Below, piece by piece: positions 24,200 through 36,907 of a DNA stretch of 64,000 nt. Position numbers and translations under genes: made by a program. How positions within the stretch are numbered: position 1 is the first letter of the stretch; each line of letters opens with the position of its first letter. The stretch is taken from positions 114,526,088 to 114,590,087 of the forward strand of contig JALGPY010000002.1 in assembly GCA_023055425.1 (NCBI GenBank), in the 5' to 3' direction. Below the pieces are notes generated by a model, which searched no databases, was not told the DNA's origin, and saw only the letters and a list, made by a program, of their open reading frames with translations. Source of the DNA: Linanthus parryae. Taxonomy: Eukaryota; Streptophyta; Magnoliopsida; Ericales; Polemoniaceae.

Positions 24200-26184
24200 T
24201 GATAACTCGGCTTCATCTGGATTTTGACTTCTAATTTATTTCTAAAAGTCTATATTCATTATAGAATTTCACTAGAACTTTGTTACTTCGAAATTATGAT
24301 TCCTCATTCTATAAATAGAGGCCTAGGGTCAAGTGAAATTCATCATTGTGAGGGTCTCATCACTCACACATGAGAAAGACCAAGGGAGACTTCTCCTTAA
24401 GCAGGTTCGGCGCCCCTCTTTTGTCTGTGCTAGGCCGAATAGATAAACCTTAGGGTTTCGTACCATAGCCTTCAGGTTCTATCGGGTGGGTTGTTCCTTC
24501 CGTGTTTTAGTTCAGCATCGAACACATATAGATCCTTTGGATGTTCGTCTCCTTCAGGAGCTGTTTCATTTCATCTAGATTCCATTACGATCTGTTATTC
24601 TGTTCTTGATAGCGCCTTTCAGGAGCTATATATTATTTCCATTTTCCACATTAATATGAGATATTTGAACATAATTTCAGATAATATGAGTTGTTTTATC
24701 ACTTGTTACTTCATATGCGCTAGATTGTTAGTGCGGGCGTTTATATGCATGTTTTGATGTTATTTGTCAAATATAATCGCTTGGTATATTTTTTCATGTT
24801 GTCTTGACAGTAACGGATGCTAATCGGTTGATAGGAAGCAAGGAACGAACTTCGAGAACAACGAGAGCTCAAGTTGAGCGAAGGGAAGCAAAATTGAAGG
24901 AGCTAGAACTGAACTAAATCGAAGATCGGACGAAGAAGTTATGGCTTGTAGAAGTGAGAGTCCATATTGCTTTTCGCACGAAATGATTTCGCACGAAATG
25001 TCGGGCATTTCGTACGAAATGGTTTGACGCTAGAGCAGATTTCTGGGGTTATTTTGCAAATGTTAAAGCCTTATGACGGTAATTGACTCAAGGATGACCT
25101 AGGGGATTGATTAAAATCTGTCATTCATGCATCACAACACAAAGAAGAGGACGAAGAGGACGAGGGAGACGACAAGGAAGCTCCGATTCGAGTCTGATTT
25201 CTTCTTCCCTCTTTTAATCACTTCTATGGAGGAACTTTGTTGTTTTTCTAGTTTTCATACGATTAGCTAGACGTTTTACTAGGCTTCTCTAGAGAGCCTA
25301 GGCTTCTATGTAGAAGATACGTTTCCGGGTTTAAGACTTGTTTCATGCTTCATGGATTTGATTTATTGAATTGATGTTTTGTTTCTTGATCTTGTTATTG
25401 AATATAGTCTATTGACCCGACTAGATTATGAATTGATAATCATGAGACTTAGATTTTATTCGTGAATCAATTTCTTGCTTAATGTTAATGTCATTTTAGC
25501 TAATTGTTCAAATGTTGTGCTTATTCCTTGGCAAGAATGGAGTGATCAACCGGACATGTTAATTAGCTAGAGAGTGCGTAAAAGTGAGTTAGACCTAGTT
25601 GTAATGAGATATGAACGACAATCCTGAATCACTAGGACTGAAAAGTGATGTTTGAATTATTGGCCTTATTGGATAGACTCGGTAGGTGAGATTCGTCAGT
25701 TTCGTGCAACGGTGGACCGACGGACCACGGTTGTCGTGCAGGTCGTTAGCCTACTAAAACGGACCGGTAGATGCAGGTGGATCGACAGGACACCAAGTAA
25801 ACCGTAACATAGAATGACAAGAGACCGATAGGAGATTGTCAGTTCTCTTACCCAGCTTAGTTAGAATAGAGTTAACGTGTTTCATAGTTGATCGGAAAAT
25901 TGTCTACAGCCCTAGGTGATCTAGAGATTGTCTGGTTTCTCTATATTTTTTTTCTTAAAATAAAAATACAAAAGTATTATTTTAGTTGTCATTTCATTTT
26001 TGTCAATTATTTGAGGGTGACAACTTCGTTAATCATAATTTCTTCCTCCTTGCACCGTATTCTAATCTAATAACTAATTAAATAATCTCAAGTCTGTCCT
26101 TGTGGGATCGATATCTCGGAGTTGAAATATTACCCTATATTACTTGAACCGTGCACTTGCGGTAACACGTAAGAAAACGTGTCA
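24200..26184 (+). repeat. 5' LTR of AthC, an Athila-like element (start uncertain)
   Basis: The right edge is firm: ..GTGTCA at 26184, six bases before the PBS. A block CCGTGCACTTGCGG near 26151-26164 matches the end of the AthB LTR. The left edge is proposed at TGATAACTCGGC (24200), because AthA and AthB LTRs start TGATA, but it could lie as far right as about 24.8 kb. Between 24973 and 25021 there are three TTTCGYACGAAAT repeats, one a perfect 16-bp palindrome. Confidence 0.55.
24309..24322 (+). promoter_or_regulatory. TATA box candidate
   Basis: TCTATAAATAGAGG is a strong plant TATA match. It is followed by a CA-rich, UTR-like stretch. It could drive the AthC LTR, or belong to a separate promoter if the LTR starts further right. 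Confidence 0.45.
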
Positions 26185-26190
26185 AGTTTT

Positions 26191-26208
26191 TGGCGCCGTT
26201 GTCGGGAC
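26191..26208 (+). promoter_or_regulatory. Primer binding site of AthC
   Basis: TGGCGCCGTTGTCGGGAC is close to the TGGCGCCGTTGCCGGGGA primer site of Athila and Tat elements, usually assigned to an aspartate tRNA. It fixes the end of the LTR and the plus orientation. Confidence 0.85.
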
Positions 26209-26496
26209 AGCGGTAGATTATTTAGTTAGGAGTTAGTTTAGAGTACTTTTATCTTAGTGTTGTTTTTTTTCTATCTCTGTGCTTCACGGGTATCTTGTGA
26301 GTTTTGTTTTTACATGAACGCTTGAAGTAGGAGACATAATGAGCATGCAGAGCGAGGATGATTATAAGGGGATCTCTGATGACCCCTGCTAATGTGCTAT
26401 ATGCAGAGTTTGACACACAGATGACTCATGCTCAAAAATTGGTGCTATAAATGCAAGAAGGATCACAAGTATGAAGACGCAGCATATTCGATCCAC
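26209..26496 (+). mobile_element. AthC leader, left part
   Basis: This is the region after the PBS, interrupted at 26497 by Ang2. A short reading from ATGAGCATGCAG at 26339 soon meets stops. It resumes at 33571 once Ang2 and one TCCAC copy are removed. Confidence 0.6.
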
Positions 26497-27918
26497 TGCA
26501 AGGTTTTGATACGGATGAGAAACGGAATAAAAAAAATAAATATCCGTTCAAGACCCTCCAAGGATCACAGGACTAGACATCATAACGATGGTAAGAGATA
26601 GTATCAAATACCTTGTTTGTCTCCTTGGATGACTTCACTCATAAAATAGTATTCACGTCTCTATGGATAGACCACGCCTAGGTTATCGTTAGCTTCCTTT
26701 TAATCGTCTTGTGCTAGCAATTGATGGAAGGAAAAAGAAGAAGAACACGCAAAACGAGCACCCAAGCCGAGCCTCTAGGGGGAGACGGCAAGAGAGGGGC
26801 GGACGGGGGGAGTCGGGTTCGGCCTCCCTTGTTGTCTCTCTCCTTGCTTTTGTGCTCTCCTTGTTATAAAAATTGTGACACACTTAATGAGAATAAGCTA
26901 GGAGTGTTTCTATATGTAGTCTACAACTCCTTATTAACTACATATTGGCCCCAATACTAATCATGTCCATACATCGATAAGTCCACATTTCAAATTAGTC
27001 TTCCTAAGTTATCATGTGGTTTCGTACAGATCCTTCTATTTAATTAATCATATTAATTAATTCCCAAGTCTAGTTTAATCCGTAGGGCGTGTGACCCCAT
27101 AGGTTTCAACTTAGTTGGTAGAAACAATTACTAACTTGGAGCGGTGTCTAGAATTACATCCATGCCCCCAACTAATAGAAATAGTAAGTAATCCGACAAA
27201 CCTTGTGACCAATGTTACCCGTATTGTATTATCCATTTGTCTCCATATCTCGATTGGATACTAGACACACAAGTCACACTCATATAGCCAATCGATAGTT
27301 TCTCGATCCTAAGAATAGTCTTATCCATGCAGATAACAACAATATCCTATATTGATTTATTTGATTCTGGCCAGACATTCTATAAGCACTACCCCTCGAG
27401 TGGCCGCGAATATTTTCTCCAGTTATGTGGGAGGGACAAATCCTCTCTACATCACTACCACCTCTTAGCTTGCTTCCTATCATGCCCGATGACTACCTTT
27501 ATTGTTACCCGGTTAAGGCGCAACGTTTGATAATATCAAAGCATGATATATTAGAATTAGAGAATCTAGTGACTTCAAGTCTAAGGACCACAATATCATT
27601 GTCACTACGAGAAGAACTTGTGACTTTACATAAATTGTATGTAGGATTCTCCTGAGTAGGTCAATCCAGTATGTCATTACCTCTAATGCATACCCATGCG
27701 CTAGACTTGATTTTTTCATATCAATCTACCCACATACTAGTCTGTAGTTGATCGTCTGGTTAATTAATATAATGGACTAAGGATATTTAAGATAAACAAC
27801 ACATTGAAATCTAAGGACTTCGTTATATTAAATATCTCCATAAATAACACAATGATTATGCTACACAAAAACAATGTTCATACTAAATAAGATTGCCTCT
27901 AGGGCATCTATTCCAACA
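26497..27918 (-). repeat. 3' LTR of Ang2
   Basis: A complete LTR of about 1422 bp: TGTTGGAATAGATGCCC at the right edge (27918) and ..CAAAACCTTGCA at the left (26497), with TCCAC outside. The polypurine tract GAAGTGGGAGAC lies at 27919-27930. Confidence 0.88.
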
Positions 27919-27934
27919 GTCTCCCACTTCCACT

Positions 27935-30900
27935 ATAGCCAATCTAGTTCATCTCCTATGCCAATAGATCTACTGTGCCCTTCATGCTTGCGCTGAATAA
28001 GTGGGTTCGTAAGTGGATCTGACATATTCTCATTTGTAGGAATCTTGCATATCTTCACATCTCCTCTATAGATAATATCTCAAATAAGATGGAACTTCCT
28101 GAGTACCTGTTTGTATTTCTGGTGTGACCTGGGTTCCTTGAATTGTGTGATCGCTCAAGTGTTATCACAATACAACTCTATTGGATCCACAATAATAGGA
28201 ACCACACCAAGCTCAGTAATGAACTTACTAATCCAAACAGCTTCCTTTATTGCGCCACTCGCAGCAATGTACTTAGCCTTAGTTTTATAATCAATAATCG
28301 TCTCTTGCTTGGAACTTTTCTAGCTCACAGCTCCTCCGTTCAGGCGATACACGAATCCCGACTACGATCTGAAATCATCTATGTCGGTTTGGAAGCTTGC
28401 ATCCGTGTAACCCCTTACACGTAACTCTTCCTCCCCTCCATAGATCAAGAACACATCCTTAGTTCTTCTCAAGTGCTAGAGGATGTTCTTGACCGCCATC
28501 TAGTGGCTCTGACCTGGATTAGACTGATATCTGCTTGTTATACTGAACCCGTATGACACATCTGGTCTAGTACATAACATGGCGTACATGATGGATCCTA
28601 TGGACGAGGTATAGGCAATTATACTCATGCGTTCCTTCTCATTCTCATTGGAGGAACAATCAACCTTCGAAATGGTGATTCCATGTGACACGGGCAAGAA
28701 TCCCTTCTTGGAATTTTGCATGTTGAACCGTTCCAACACCTTATCAATATATGTACTTTGAATTAGGCTGATCAGCTTCCTAGATCTATCCCTATATATC
28801 TTGATACTAAGTATATAAGCTGCATCCCCTAAGTATTTCACTGAGAAACACTTTCTTATCCAAACTTTAACAGATTGCAAGGTAGGAATGTCGTTTCCAA
28901 TGAGTAGTATGTCATCCACATACAAGACCAGAAACACAATAGAGCTCCCAATAACCTTCTTGTAAAGAAAGGTTCATCTTCATTCTTTATGAATCCATAC
29001 TTTTTGATTGCATCATCAAAACGTAGATTCCAACTCCTACAAACTTGCTTCAACCCATAAATGGATCGCTGCAACTTACACATTTTATGGGCATGCTCTG
29101 GATCCTCAAAACCCTCTGAGTGTGTCATGTAGACATCCTCAAGGAGGTTTCCATACAGAAACACTGTTTTGACATCCATCTTCCAAATATCTTAATCGTG
29201 ATAAGTTGCAATAGCAAGTAAGATTCGAATGGATTTGGTCATTGCAACTGGGGAGAAGGTTTCATCATAGTCAATACCATGAATATGTGCGAATACTTCT
29301 GCCACCAATTGGTCCTTATAGGCAACCACATTTCCATCCATGTCGGTCTTTTGTTGAAAACCCACTTGCACCCTACGGGCCGAGCCCCTTGGGGTGGTTC
29401 CACCAATGTCCATACTTTGTTGGTATACATGGATTCAATTTCAGATCTCATGGCATCAAGCCACTTCTGAGATTCAGGCCCTTTCATTGCCTCTCCATAG
29501 GTAATAGGTTCATCATTTATGAGCAACGCGTCCCCAGACTCAGTCATCATAAGTCCATACCTCTCGGACTCCTGACGCACTCTACTCGACCTACGAAGTT
29601 CTTGTTCCTGTTCATCAACTGTACTCCACATCATTTGTGGTTCCTGTTCATGTTCCGTAGTCGGATTAGTGGTTTGTGGTTCTTGAAATTCTTCAAGTTC
29701 TATAGTCCTGCCACTTTCTCCTTTAGAGACAAATTCTCTTTCTGGGAACACGTTGGTCCAATCAACAAACACTTTGTTCTCAGTTGGATTGTATAAGTAA
29801 TACGGTATCGTTTCCTTAGGGTATCCCACAAACTTACACTTATCCCATTTTGGACCGAGTTTCTCTTTTTGTAAACATTTTACATACACATCGCAACCCC
29901 AAATCCTCATGAATGGCAATGTGGGAAGCCTCCCACTCCACATCTCATGTGGTGTCTTCATGACCGATTTAGATGGAACACGGTTAAGGGTGAAGGCTGC
30001 ACATAATAAAGCGTGGCCCCAAATGATAATGGAAGATCTGTATGACACATCAAAGATCGAACCATGTCCAACAGAGTTGGATTCCTCCTCTCGGACACGC
30101 CATTCCACTGTGGCGTTACGGATGGAGTGAGTTGGGCAAGATACCACAGTCTCTAAGATTGTCGTTATATTATTGGCTTAAGTATTCTCCTCCACAATCC
30201 GATCATAGAGCCTTGATACTCTTTCCAAGTTGCTTCCCTACTTCATTCTTTATTCTTTAAATTTTCAAAGGATTCAGATTTTTCCTTCATAAGGTATACA
30301 AATCCATATCTACTGAAATCATCAGCAAATGTAATGAAATAAATATAACCACATCAGGCAGGTGTGGAAAATGGCCCTCATATATCAGTATGCACGAGCG
30401 CCAATTGCTCACTAGTCCTCTCTCCTTTCTTATTGAAACGGGACTTTGTAATATTTCCTAATAAACAAGACTCACATGTCTCGCATAATTCATAATCAAA
30501 TGAGTCTAGGAATCCATCCTTATGGAGTCTAGAGATGTGTTTCTCGTTTATAGCCTAAACGACAGTGCCATAGATAAGTAGGATTTAAATCATTATTTTT
30601 AATCCTCTTGGTATTCATGTTATAGACATGATTACTTAGATCAAGGATATACAATCCATTAGATAATTGCGGACTACAATAGTCAATACTATCAAAATAA
30701 ATGGATAAACAATTGTTCTTTATTGAAATAGTATAACCATCCTTGTCGAAACAACAAATAGAATTAATGTTTCTGCTGCTAGCAGGCACAAAATAGCAAT
30801 TATCTTATTCTAAACTAATCATGAAGGCAGAGACAGCTAGTACACGCCCACGTTCAATGCAGCAACCTTTGCTCCATTCCCAACGCACATGTCTATCTCC

Positions 30901-31822
30901 CCTCTAGCCAATCTCCTACTTCTCTTTAGATCCTGCACATTTCGAAAAATGTGAGATCCACATCTAGTATCCAAGACCCAAGATGAAGAGAAAGTTAGAT
31001 TGACATCTACAACAAAAATACCTTGTGGTAGTGGATCATTATACCAAGCCTTTTACCCTCCATATACTTTGGGCAGTTCCTCTTCCAGTGTCCAGGCTGA
31101 CCGCAATAGTGACACTCACCCTTAGTCATGCCCTTTGCAACGCCACCAGCAGGTTTAAGGGAAAATTCCTTGGGTCTTACAAATTCCTCGCCTTTCCCTT
31201 AGGAGGTAGAGGCAACTCGCTTGCCTTTTCCTTTGTTCAGCTGTCGTCAACATATTGAGTAAATCTGGCAGAGGCTTGTTGATCTCATTCATGTTATAGT
31301 TCATGATGAACTGTCCATAACTATCCGACAAGGATTCCAGGATGATATCAGTGGCCAACTTTTTACCCACCAGAAACCCTAGGCATGCAAGATTCTCCAA
31401 GTACCCGATCATATGGAGCACATGAGGTCCCAAATCTATGAGAGATGACATTTTGAAGAATTCCTTGGAAACTTCATACCACTCAACCCATGCCAACTGT
31501 TGGAAGAGTTGCTTTAAGTGTGTGATCATATAGTACGCATTCGTGTTCTCGTGTTTCTTCTGAAGCTCAGAGCTCATGGTGCAAAGCATAAGGCAGGCCA
31601 CATCATTAGCATCGTCAACGATCTTCTGATATGCCTTTAGGGCTGCAGGAGTATTCTTATCTGGACCCTCATGAACTTCCTCCTTAGAATGTACAGTCGT
31701 TTCTCTTGCTTGAGAACAATTATCAAGTTCCTATACCAGTCTAGAAAGTTTGATCTAGAAAGCTTGTGCTTCTCAAGGACCGATCGTAAGGATTGTGATG
31801 AATTCGATGAATTGTTTTCCAT
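27935..31822 (-). pseudogene. Ang2 gag-pol remnant
   Basis: Recognisable parts are gag (ATG 31822, LRSVLEKHKLS), a zinc knuckle near 31110-31085, an integrase core fragment with CRLGYKRETHL near 30540, an integrase end and hinge in a 302-codon frame (30147-29239), reverse transcriptase with YVDD near 28919, and RNase H near 28300. Many stops and frame changes are present. It is more decayed than Ang1. Confidence 0.85.
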
Positions 31823-32649
31823 TGGAATTCTACAAAGTGAGAAATCTACAAGTTTTAGTATTTTTTTTTGAACAAATAACTACACTTAATAATGGCTAGA
31901 TTATTAAACATATCTCCCACTATTTTTTTCGGATTAATAACCCTCCATATTAATGCGGAAAATATCATTACATTTTCTAGTGGGCCAAGATCCATATTTC
32001 ACTTCCTTTTGAACTTGCTTTGGCAAGTAACCCAAAATCAGTTAATTGGGTTGGAACAATTTCCAATTTCATCCTATGCAAATCTTGGTTCAATTGGGAA
32101 AATAACTCCTTATTCATCTATCCCATAGATAATCTCAACTGCTTGCCTCTAAGCTTTCAATCCAATTGAAGTGGCCTAGTTGCGTTTAACCTCTTACTTT
32201 AACAATCACACATTACGAGCTTGTGCCATCGCGCCACATATGATGAATCAAGTTGCCTTGCTTTGGCAAGCCCGAAATTGATAAATCATAATCATGATGA
32301 GTGTTTAAGTAAAAAGAAGAAAAAATGCAATATTTAAATTTAAGGGGTTTTTTCCTATTGGTTTTAATTGTTTTGTTGATCCATATAAACTATTCTACTA
32401 TTTGGGCTGGGAAATCCCAAAATAAAAGATCCGGTTGTTTTAATCTTGTTAACAATTTGCATGCATCATCCATACACCAACAATAAATAACAAGACAATA
32501 AATTAAACAACCACGAACAACAAATAAATGTGATGTGGATATGGCCTCCTAAACTAAGATATTCCCGCACCAATGGGAATATATATATGTCCTAAAAATA
32601 GCAAGCTCATCTCCATGTGCCTCCAAGCTCATCTCGAAGTCCTAAAAAA
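31823..32649 (-). other. Truncated leader of Ang2
   Basis: It matches the gag-proximal half of the Ang1 leader and stops at the deletion junction near 32650, where LTR interior follows directly. No gene is seen. Confidence 0.65.
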
Positions 32650-33565
32650 CTAAGATAGTCCTACTAAGTTTGCAAGTTTTTGAGTATTGATCCTTCCATT
32701 TAATTTATCATATTAATTAATTCCCAAGTCCGGTCTAATCCATAGGGAGTGTGACCCGATAGGTTTCTACTTAGTTGGTAGTAAAAATTACTAACATGGA
32801 GCGGTGTCTAGCAACACATCCATGCCACCAAACTAATAAAAATAGTCATTCGACAAACCTAGTAAACACTGTTACCGCATTGTATTATCCCTTTTTCTCC
32901 ATATCCGGATTGGACACAAGACATACCAGTCACATTCGTATATCCAGTCCATAGTTTCTCAATCCTGGGAATAGTCTTATCCATGCAGATAACATCAATA
33001 TCCTATATTGATTTATCTGACTCTGGCCAAACATTCTATAAGCACTACCCCTCGAGTGGTCGCGGATATTTTCTCTCGTTATGTGGTAGGGACAAATCTT
33101 CTCTACATTACTACCATCTCTAAGTTTTTCCTATCATGCCCGATGACTGAGTTTATAGTTACCCAGTTAAGGCGCAACAGTTGATAATATCAAAGCATGA
33201 TATTTCACAACTAGAGTATCTAGTGACTTCAAATCTAAGGATCTTAATACCATTTTCACTACGAGAAGCACTTGTGACATTACATAACTTGTATGTAGCC
33301 TTATCGTTAGTGGGTCAGTCAAGTATGCCATTACCCTAATGCATACCCATGTGCTTGGTATCTACATATCAATCTACCCACAAACTAGTCTATAGTTGAT
33401 CATCCTGTTAATCAATATATTGGACTAGGGATATTTAAGATAAACAACACACTGCAACATAAGGACTTCACTATATTAAATATCTCCATAAATAATACAA
33501 TGATTATTCTAGCCAAAAACAATGTTAATACGAAATAAGGTTTCCTCTATGGTATCTATTCCAAC
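32650..33565 (-). repeat. Partial 5' LTR of Ang2
   Basis: It corresponds to about the first two-thirds of the LTR. The outer edge is intact apart from the final base (CTATTCCAAC then TCCAC). The inner edge is the internal deletion. Confidence 0.8.
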
Positions 33566-33570
33566 TCCAC

Positions 33571-34121
33571 CACAACATAATCAACATCAAGAGGACACAC
33601 CGGCCAGTATGGCAGACTTGAGCAGAATTATGGAGGAGATCCAAGCGTTCATCACAAGGATGTCGCTGGATACATAATAGCCACAAGAGGAGCACTTGCC
33701 ACATGAATTTGAGCCTCTACTTAATCCCCTATTATCAAAATTAGAAGATGAAGATATGGATGAACCTCATTGGCTACTAGCTGTTCGAGAGATGCAACGG
33801 AAACTGATAGCTAGACTGGAGCAAGAACGAGAACAGGCATCGCAAGCTAAAGTTTTGAAAGAAGAGGTACATGAGCCGAGCGAAGAGTGTAGTTTCCATG
33901 AACTAGTTGTGGACTGTGCCACTTATGAGGACTCAGACTCTAATTCAGACTGGGGTGGACCGCTGTGTGTGATATGGGAGGATCTTTTATATTGCGAGCC
34001 AAAACCTCAAGAGATCTCACATCCTTGGCATGAGATGGGAAGAGACAACCATTGGGAGCTTGTGGTGTTCTGATGATGAAGCAGATGAGGATACAATGTC
34101 CATTGCTGTTAAGGTAAAAGC
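33571..34121 (+). mobile_element. AthC leader or gag region, right part
   Basis: It continues the AthC sequence after Ang2. It holds an ORF at 33696-34073 and ends where the Ang3 LTR begins. The frame before it has stops near 33677. Confidence 0.5.
33696..34073 (+). pseudogene. Acidic ORF in AthC, possibly a gag-region remnant
   Basis: This 125-codon frame has a charged helical middle (LARLEQEREQASQAK-like, residues about 38-55) and an acidic Ser/Asp stretch (YEDSDSNSDWGG). I recognise no domain. Its place, shortly after an Athila-type PBS, suggests a leader ORF or N-terminal gag. In-frame stops just upstream and an LTR insertion just downstream make it a fragment. Confidence 0.35.
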
Positions 34122-35489
34122 TGTTGAAATAGAATATTCATTGTATTTTTTATTGGATATTTAATATAATGCAGTCCTTAGATTTACAATTGTGTTGTTT
34201 ATATTAAATATCCCTAGTCCATTATAATGATTAAATGGTACAATCATCTATAGACTAGTATGGGTTGGATTGTTATGGAGATATCATGATCCAGCACATG
34301 GGTATGCATTAGGGGTAATGGCATACTGGATTAAACCATCTCCGAGAAGGCTACATACATGCTATGTGAGGTCACAAGCGCTTCTCGTGGTGAAAACGGT
34401 ATTTTAATCCTTATACTTGAAGTCACTAGATTGTCTAGTTGAGGATTATTGTGATTTTGGTAGCGTCAAACGCCACACTGTTACTGGGTAGCTATAAAGG
34501 CGTGTACCGGATACAATAAGAAGCAAGCTTAGAGATCGTAGTACACGTAGATAGAATTTGTCCCTCCCACATAACAGGAGTAAATATTATAGGCCACTCG
34601 AGGGATAGTGCTTATGGAATTTCTGGCCAGACTCAAACAAATCAATATGGGTAATTGATGTTATTTGCACGAATAATGCTATTCCCGGGGTTGATAAACT
34701 ATGGATTGGATATACGAGTGTGACTTGTATGTCTCGTGTCCAATCCGGATATGGAGACAAATGGATGAGACAATACTTGCACAAGATTTGTCGGATAACT
34801 ATTTTATTAGTTGGCTAGAATGGATGTCTTGCTAGAGACCGCTCCATATTAGCAACTTGTTGCTACCAACGAGATAGAACCTATGGGGTCACACGCCCTA
34901 TAGGGTTTAACTAGATTTGAGAATTAATTAATATGATTAATTAATTATAAGGATCACTTTGCAACACCTTGCAAACTTAGTAGGACTAATATGCAAGGAA
35001 GGGACTAATCAGAACTCATGTAGGATTAGGACGGGCCTTTAGGAAGTTGACAAGAAGTTGTTGGACTATATAAATGATGCTCCTAACTTCCTTCCCACAC
35101 TAATGCTCATAACATAATTCGAGTGGGAGAGAAAGCAAGCGAGAGAGCAAGACCACAAGGAGGCCGACCGCCCCTTGCGTCAGCCCCCTACCCGTCGGCC
35201 ACAAAGAGAGGCCGAAGCCCTATCTTTGATCCTCTTTGCGTGATTTCTTCTTCCTCTTCCTCCGGTCCAAGCTATCACAAAGGAGTGAGAAGATCTAGAC
35301 ATCAACCCTAGGCGTGGATCAGCCATAGAGACGTGACACAATTCATGTCACAAGTCATCACAGGAGATCTCTAAGGTGTGTTACTTGTTTCTTCATTTAC
35401 CATCGTTATGATTCTCTTTCTGTGATCATTGGAGGGTACTGAATGGATAATTCTTTCTTCCTCTGCGTATCCATGACCAAAACCCTACA
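34122..35489 (+). repeat. 5' LTR of Ang3
   Basis: It starts TGTTGAAATAGA, lacks about 50 bp just inside the start, and ends AACCCTACA at 35489. It carries the TATATAAATG box near 35068 and the AT-rich palindrome near 34921-34946. Confidence 0.85.
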
Positions 35490-36907
35490 CTTGTATCAGA
35501 GCCACAGGTCGTATAACATAGAAGTGATCTATGTGTTACATTCCATGTCCTTTACACTCATAATTGTTAGATTATTGTGTTAAAACGTAAAAATTAAGCA
35601 TAAAGATGCATGTTGAATGTGATTCAACCAAACAAAGCTTAGTTTATGCATTAGATGCATGAATTGGTGAGTTTGAGAAATTTTAAGATCTTAGATCTAG
35701 GGGTTTGGGCACAAATTGGAAACTTGTTCTAATTTGGCAACGTTTTGAACTTGGAGAACAAGGAAGGAGTTGTTTTGGAAACAACTAAGAGGTTCGGGCC
35801 CCTTAGGGACCGCCCTCACCTTCCTTTCCTCTCAAGCCACCTAGACCGAAGGCCTAGGCGGTCGGCCAACCCCACGGGTTGGACCGGCCGGCCTAGGCTC
35901 GGCAGGAGGTTTGACCATGTATTGTTGGGCCCCTTGGACGTTTCGATCCTAGTAATCCTAAAATCAATTACAATTGACCAAGCGCGTTAAAATTGGATTT
36001 TAACTGTTTATGTGCAAATCGCATGGTGATTGGATAGGGCCTTAGGATGTGGTTTGATGTAATTGTTTAATTTTGTGGTTTGGTTTACGGCCTGCGAGCC
36101 GATCAATTTAATGTAATAATTAATTAGGGTTTAGAGCCTGCGAGCCGATTTTTTTTTTTCAACTTGTGAGATTTATTTTATTTAGTATAGATGTTAGCTA
36201 GTGCTAGATAAAATAGATTGTTAGCCAAGATTGGAGAAAAGAAGCCAAAGAAAAAGAATGCCACAATGATGGAGCATGGAGCATTCCACAAGACTATAAA
36301 GGATGGACCAAAAGATGGAGACGCATGGAGATGTGTTTGCTTTTAGGGTTCATACATATTCCCATTGGCCTGGGAATATCTTAGTCTAGAAAGGGCATAT
36401 GAACATCACGTTTTTTTTTTATTTTTTTGTCGTTGTTTATTTTTCTGTATTATTATTTTGTGATTGGTGTATGGATGATGTATGCTATTAGGATAATAAG
36501 ATAATTAACAACCCGGATCTATTATTTGGAGTTGTGCCCAAACTCAAAATAGATAGGTCAGTTGATATGGATCCACAAAACAATTGAAATTGAATTTTAA
36601 AATCCCTCAAAATTCAAATATTGTGTTTTTTTCTTCTCGTTATTTAAACACTCATCATCATCATGATTTATTAAGCTCGTGCATGCCAACGCAAGGCGAC
36701 TTGGTTCATAATGATGTGATGCAATGGCACAAGCAAGTAATGTGCAATTGTTTAAATAAGAGGTCGGACACAACTTGGTTATTAATATGATTAAAACCTA
36801 GAGGCAATCAATTGGGATTATCCATGTGGATAGATAAATAAGGAGTTATTTGCCCAATAGAACCAAGAGTTACATGGGATGCAATTGGAATTGTTCCTAC
36901 CTAAAGT
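35490..36907 (+). other. Leader of Ang3 with altered PBS
   Basis: The PBS at 35491-35502 reads TTGTATCAGAGC, with T for G at position 2 of the usual TGGTATCAGAGC. The rest follows the Ang4 leader to near its gag end. No gene is seen. Confidence 0.75.

Larger units (their letters stand above)
26497..33565 (-). mobile_element. Ang2: Angela-like element with target duplication TCCAC
   Basis: The element is flanked by TCCAC at 26492-26496 and 33566-33570. The 3' LTR is 26497-27918, gag-pol remnants are 31822-27935, the leader runs to about 32650, and the 5' LTR (32650-33565) lacks its 3' half. The PBS and the adjoining LTR and leader are deleted. It is more diverged than Ang1 and Ang4, so it is older. 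It inserted in the AthC leader. Confidence 0.88.

Noticed and set aside
23924..24227. Small ORFs left of the AthC LTR
   Set aside because: They overlap on both strands with no recognisable motif; probably chance.
28143..28424. Plus-strand ORFs over RNase H of Ang2, and similar ones at 11890-12341 and 45687-45954
   Set aside because: They are shadows opposite the real minus-strand or plus-strand pol frame.
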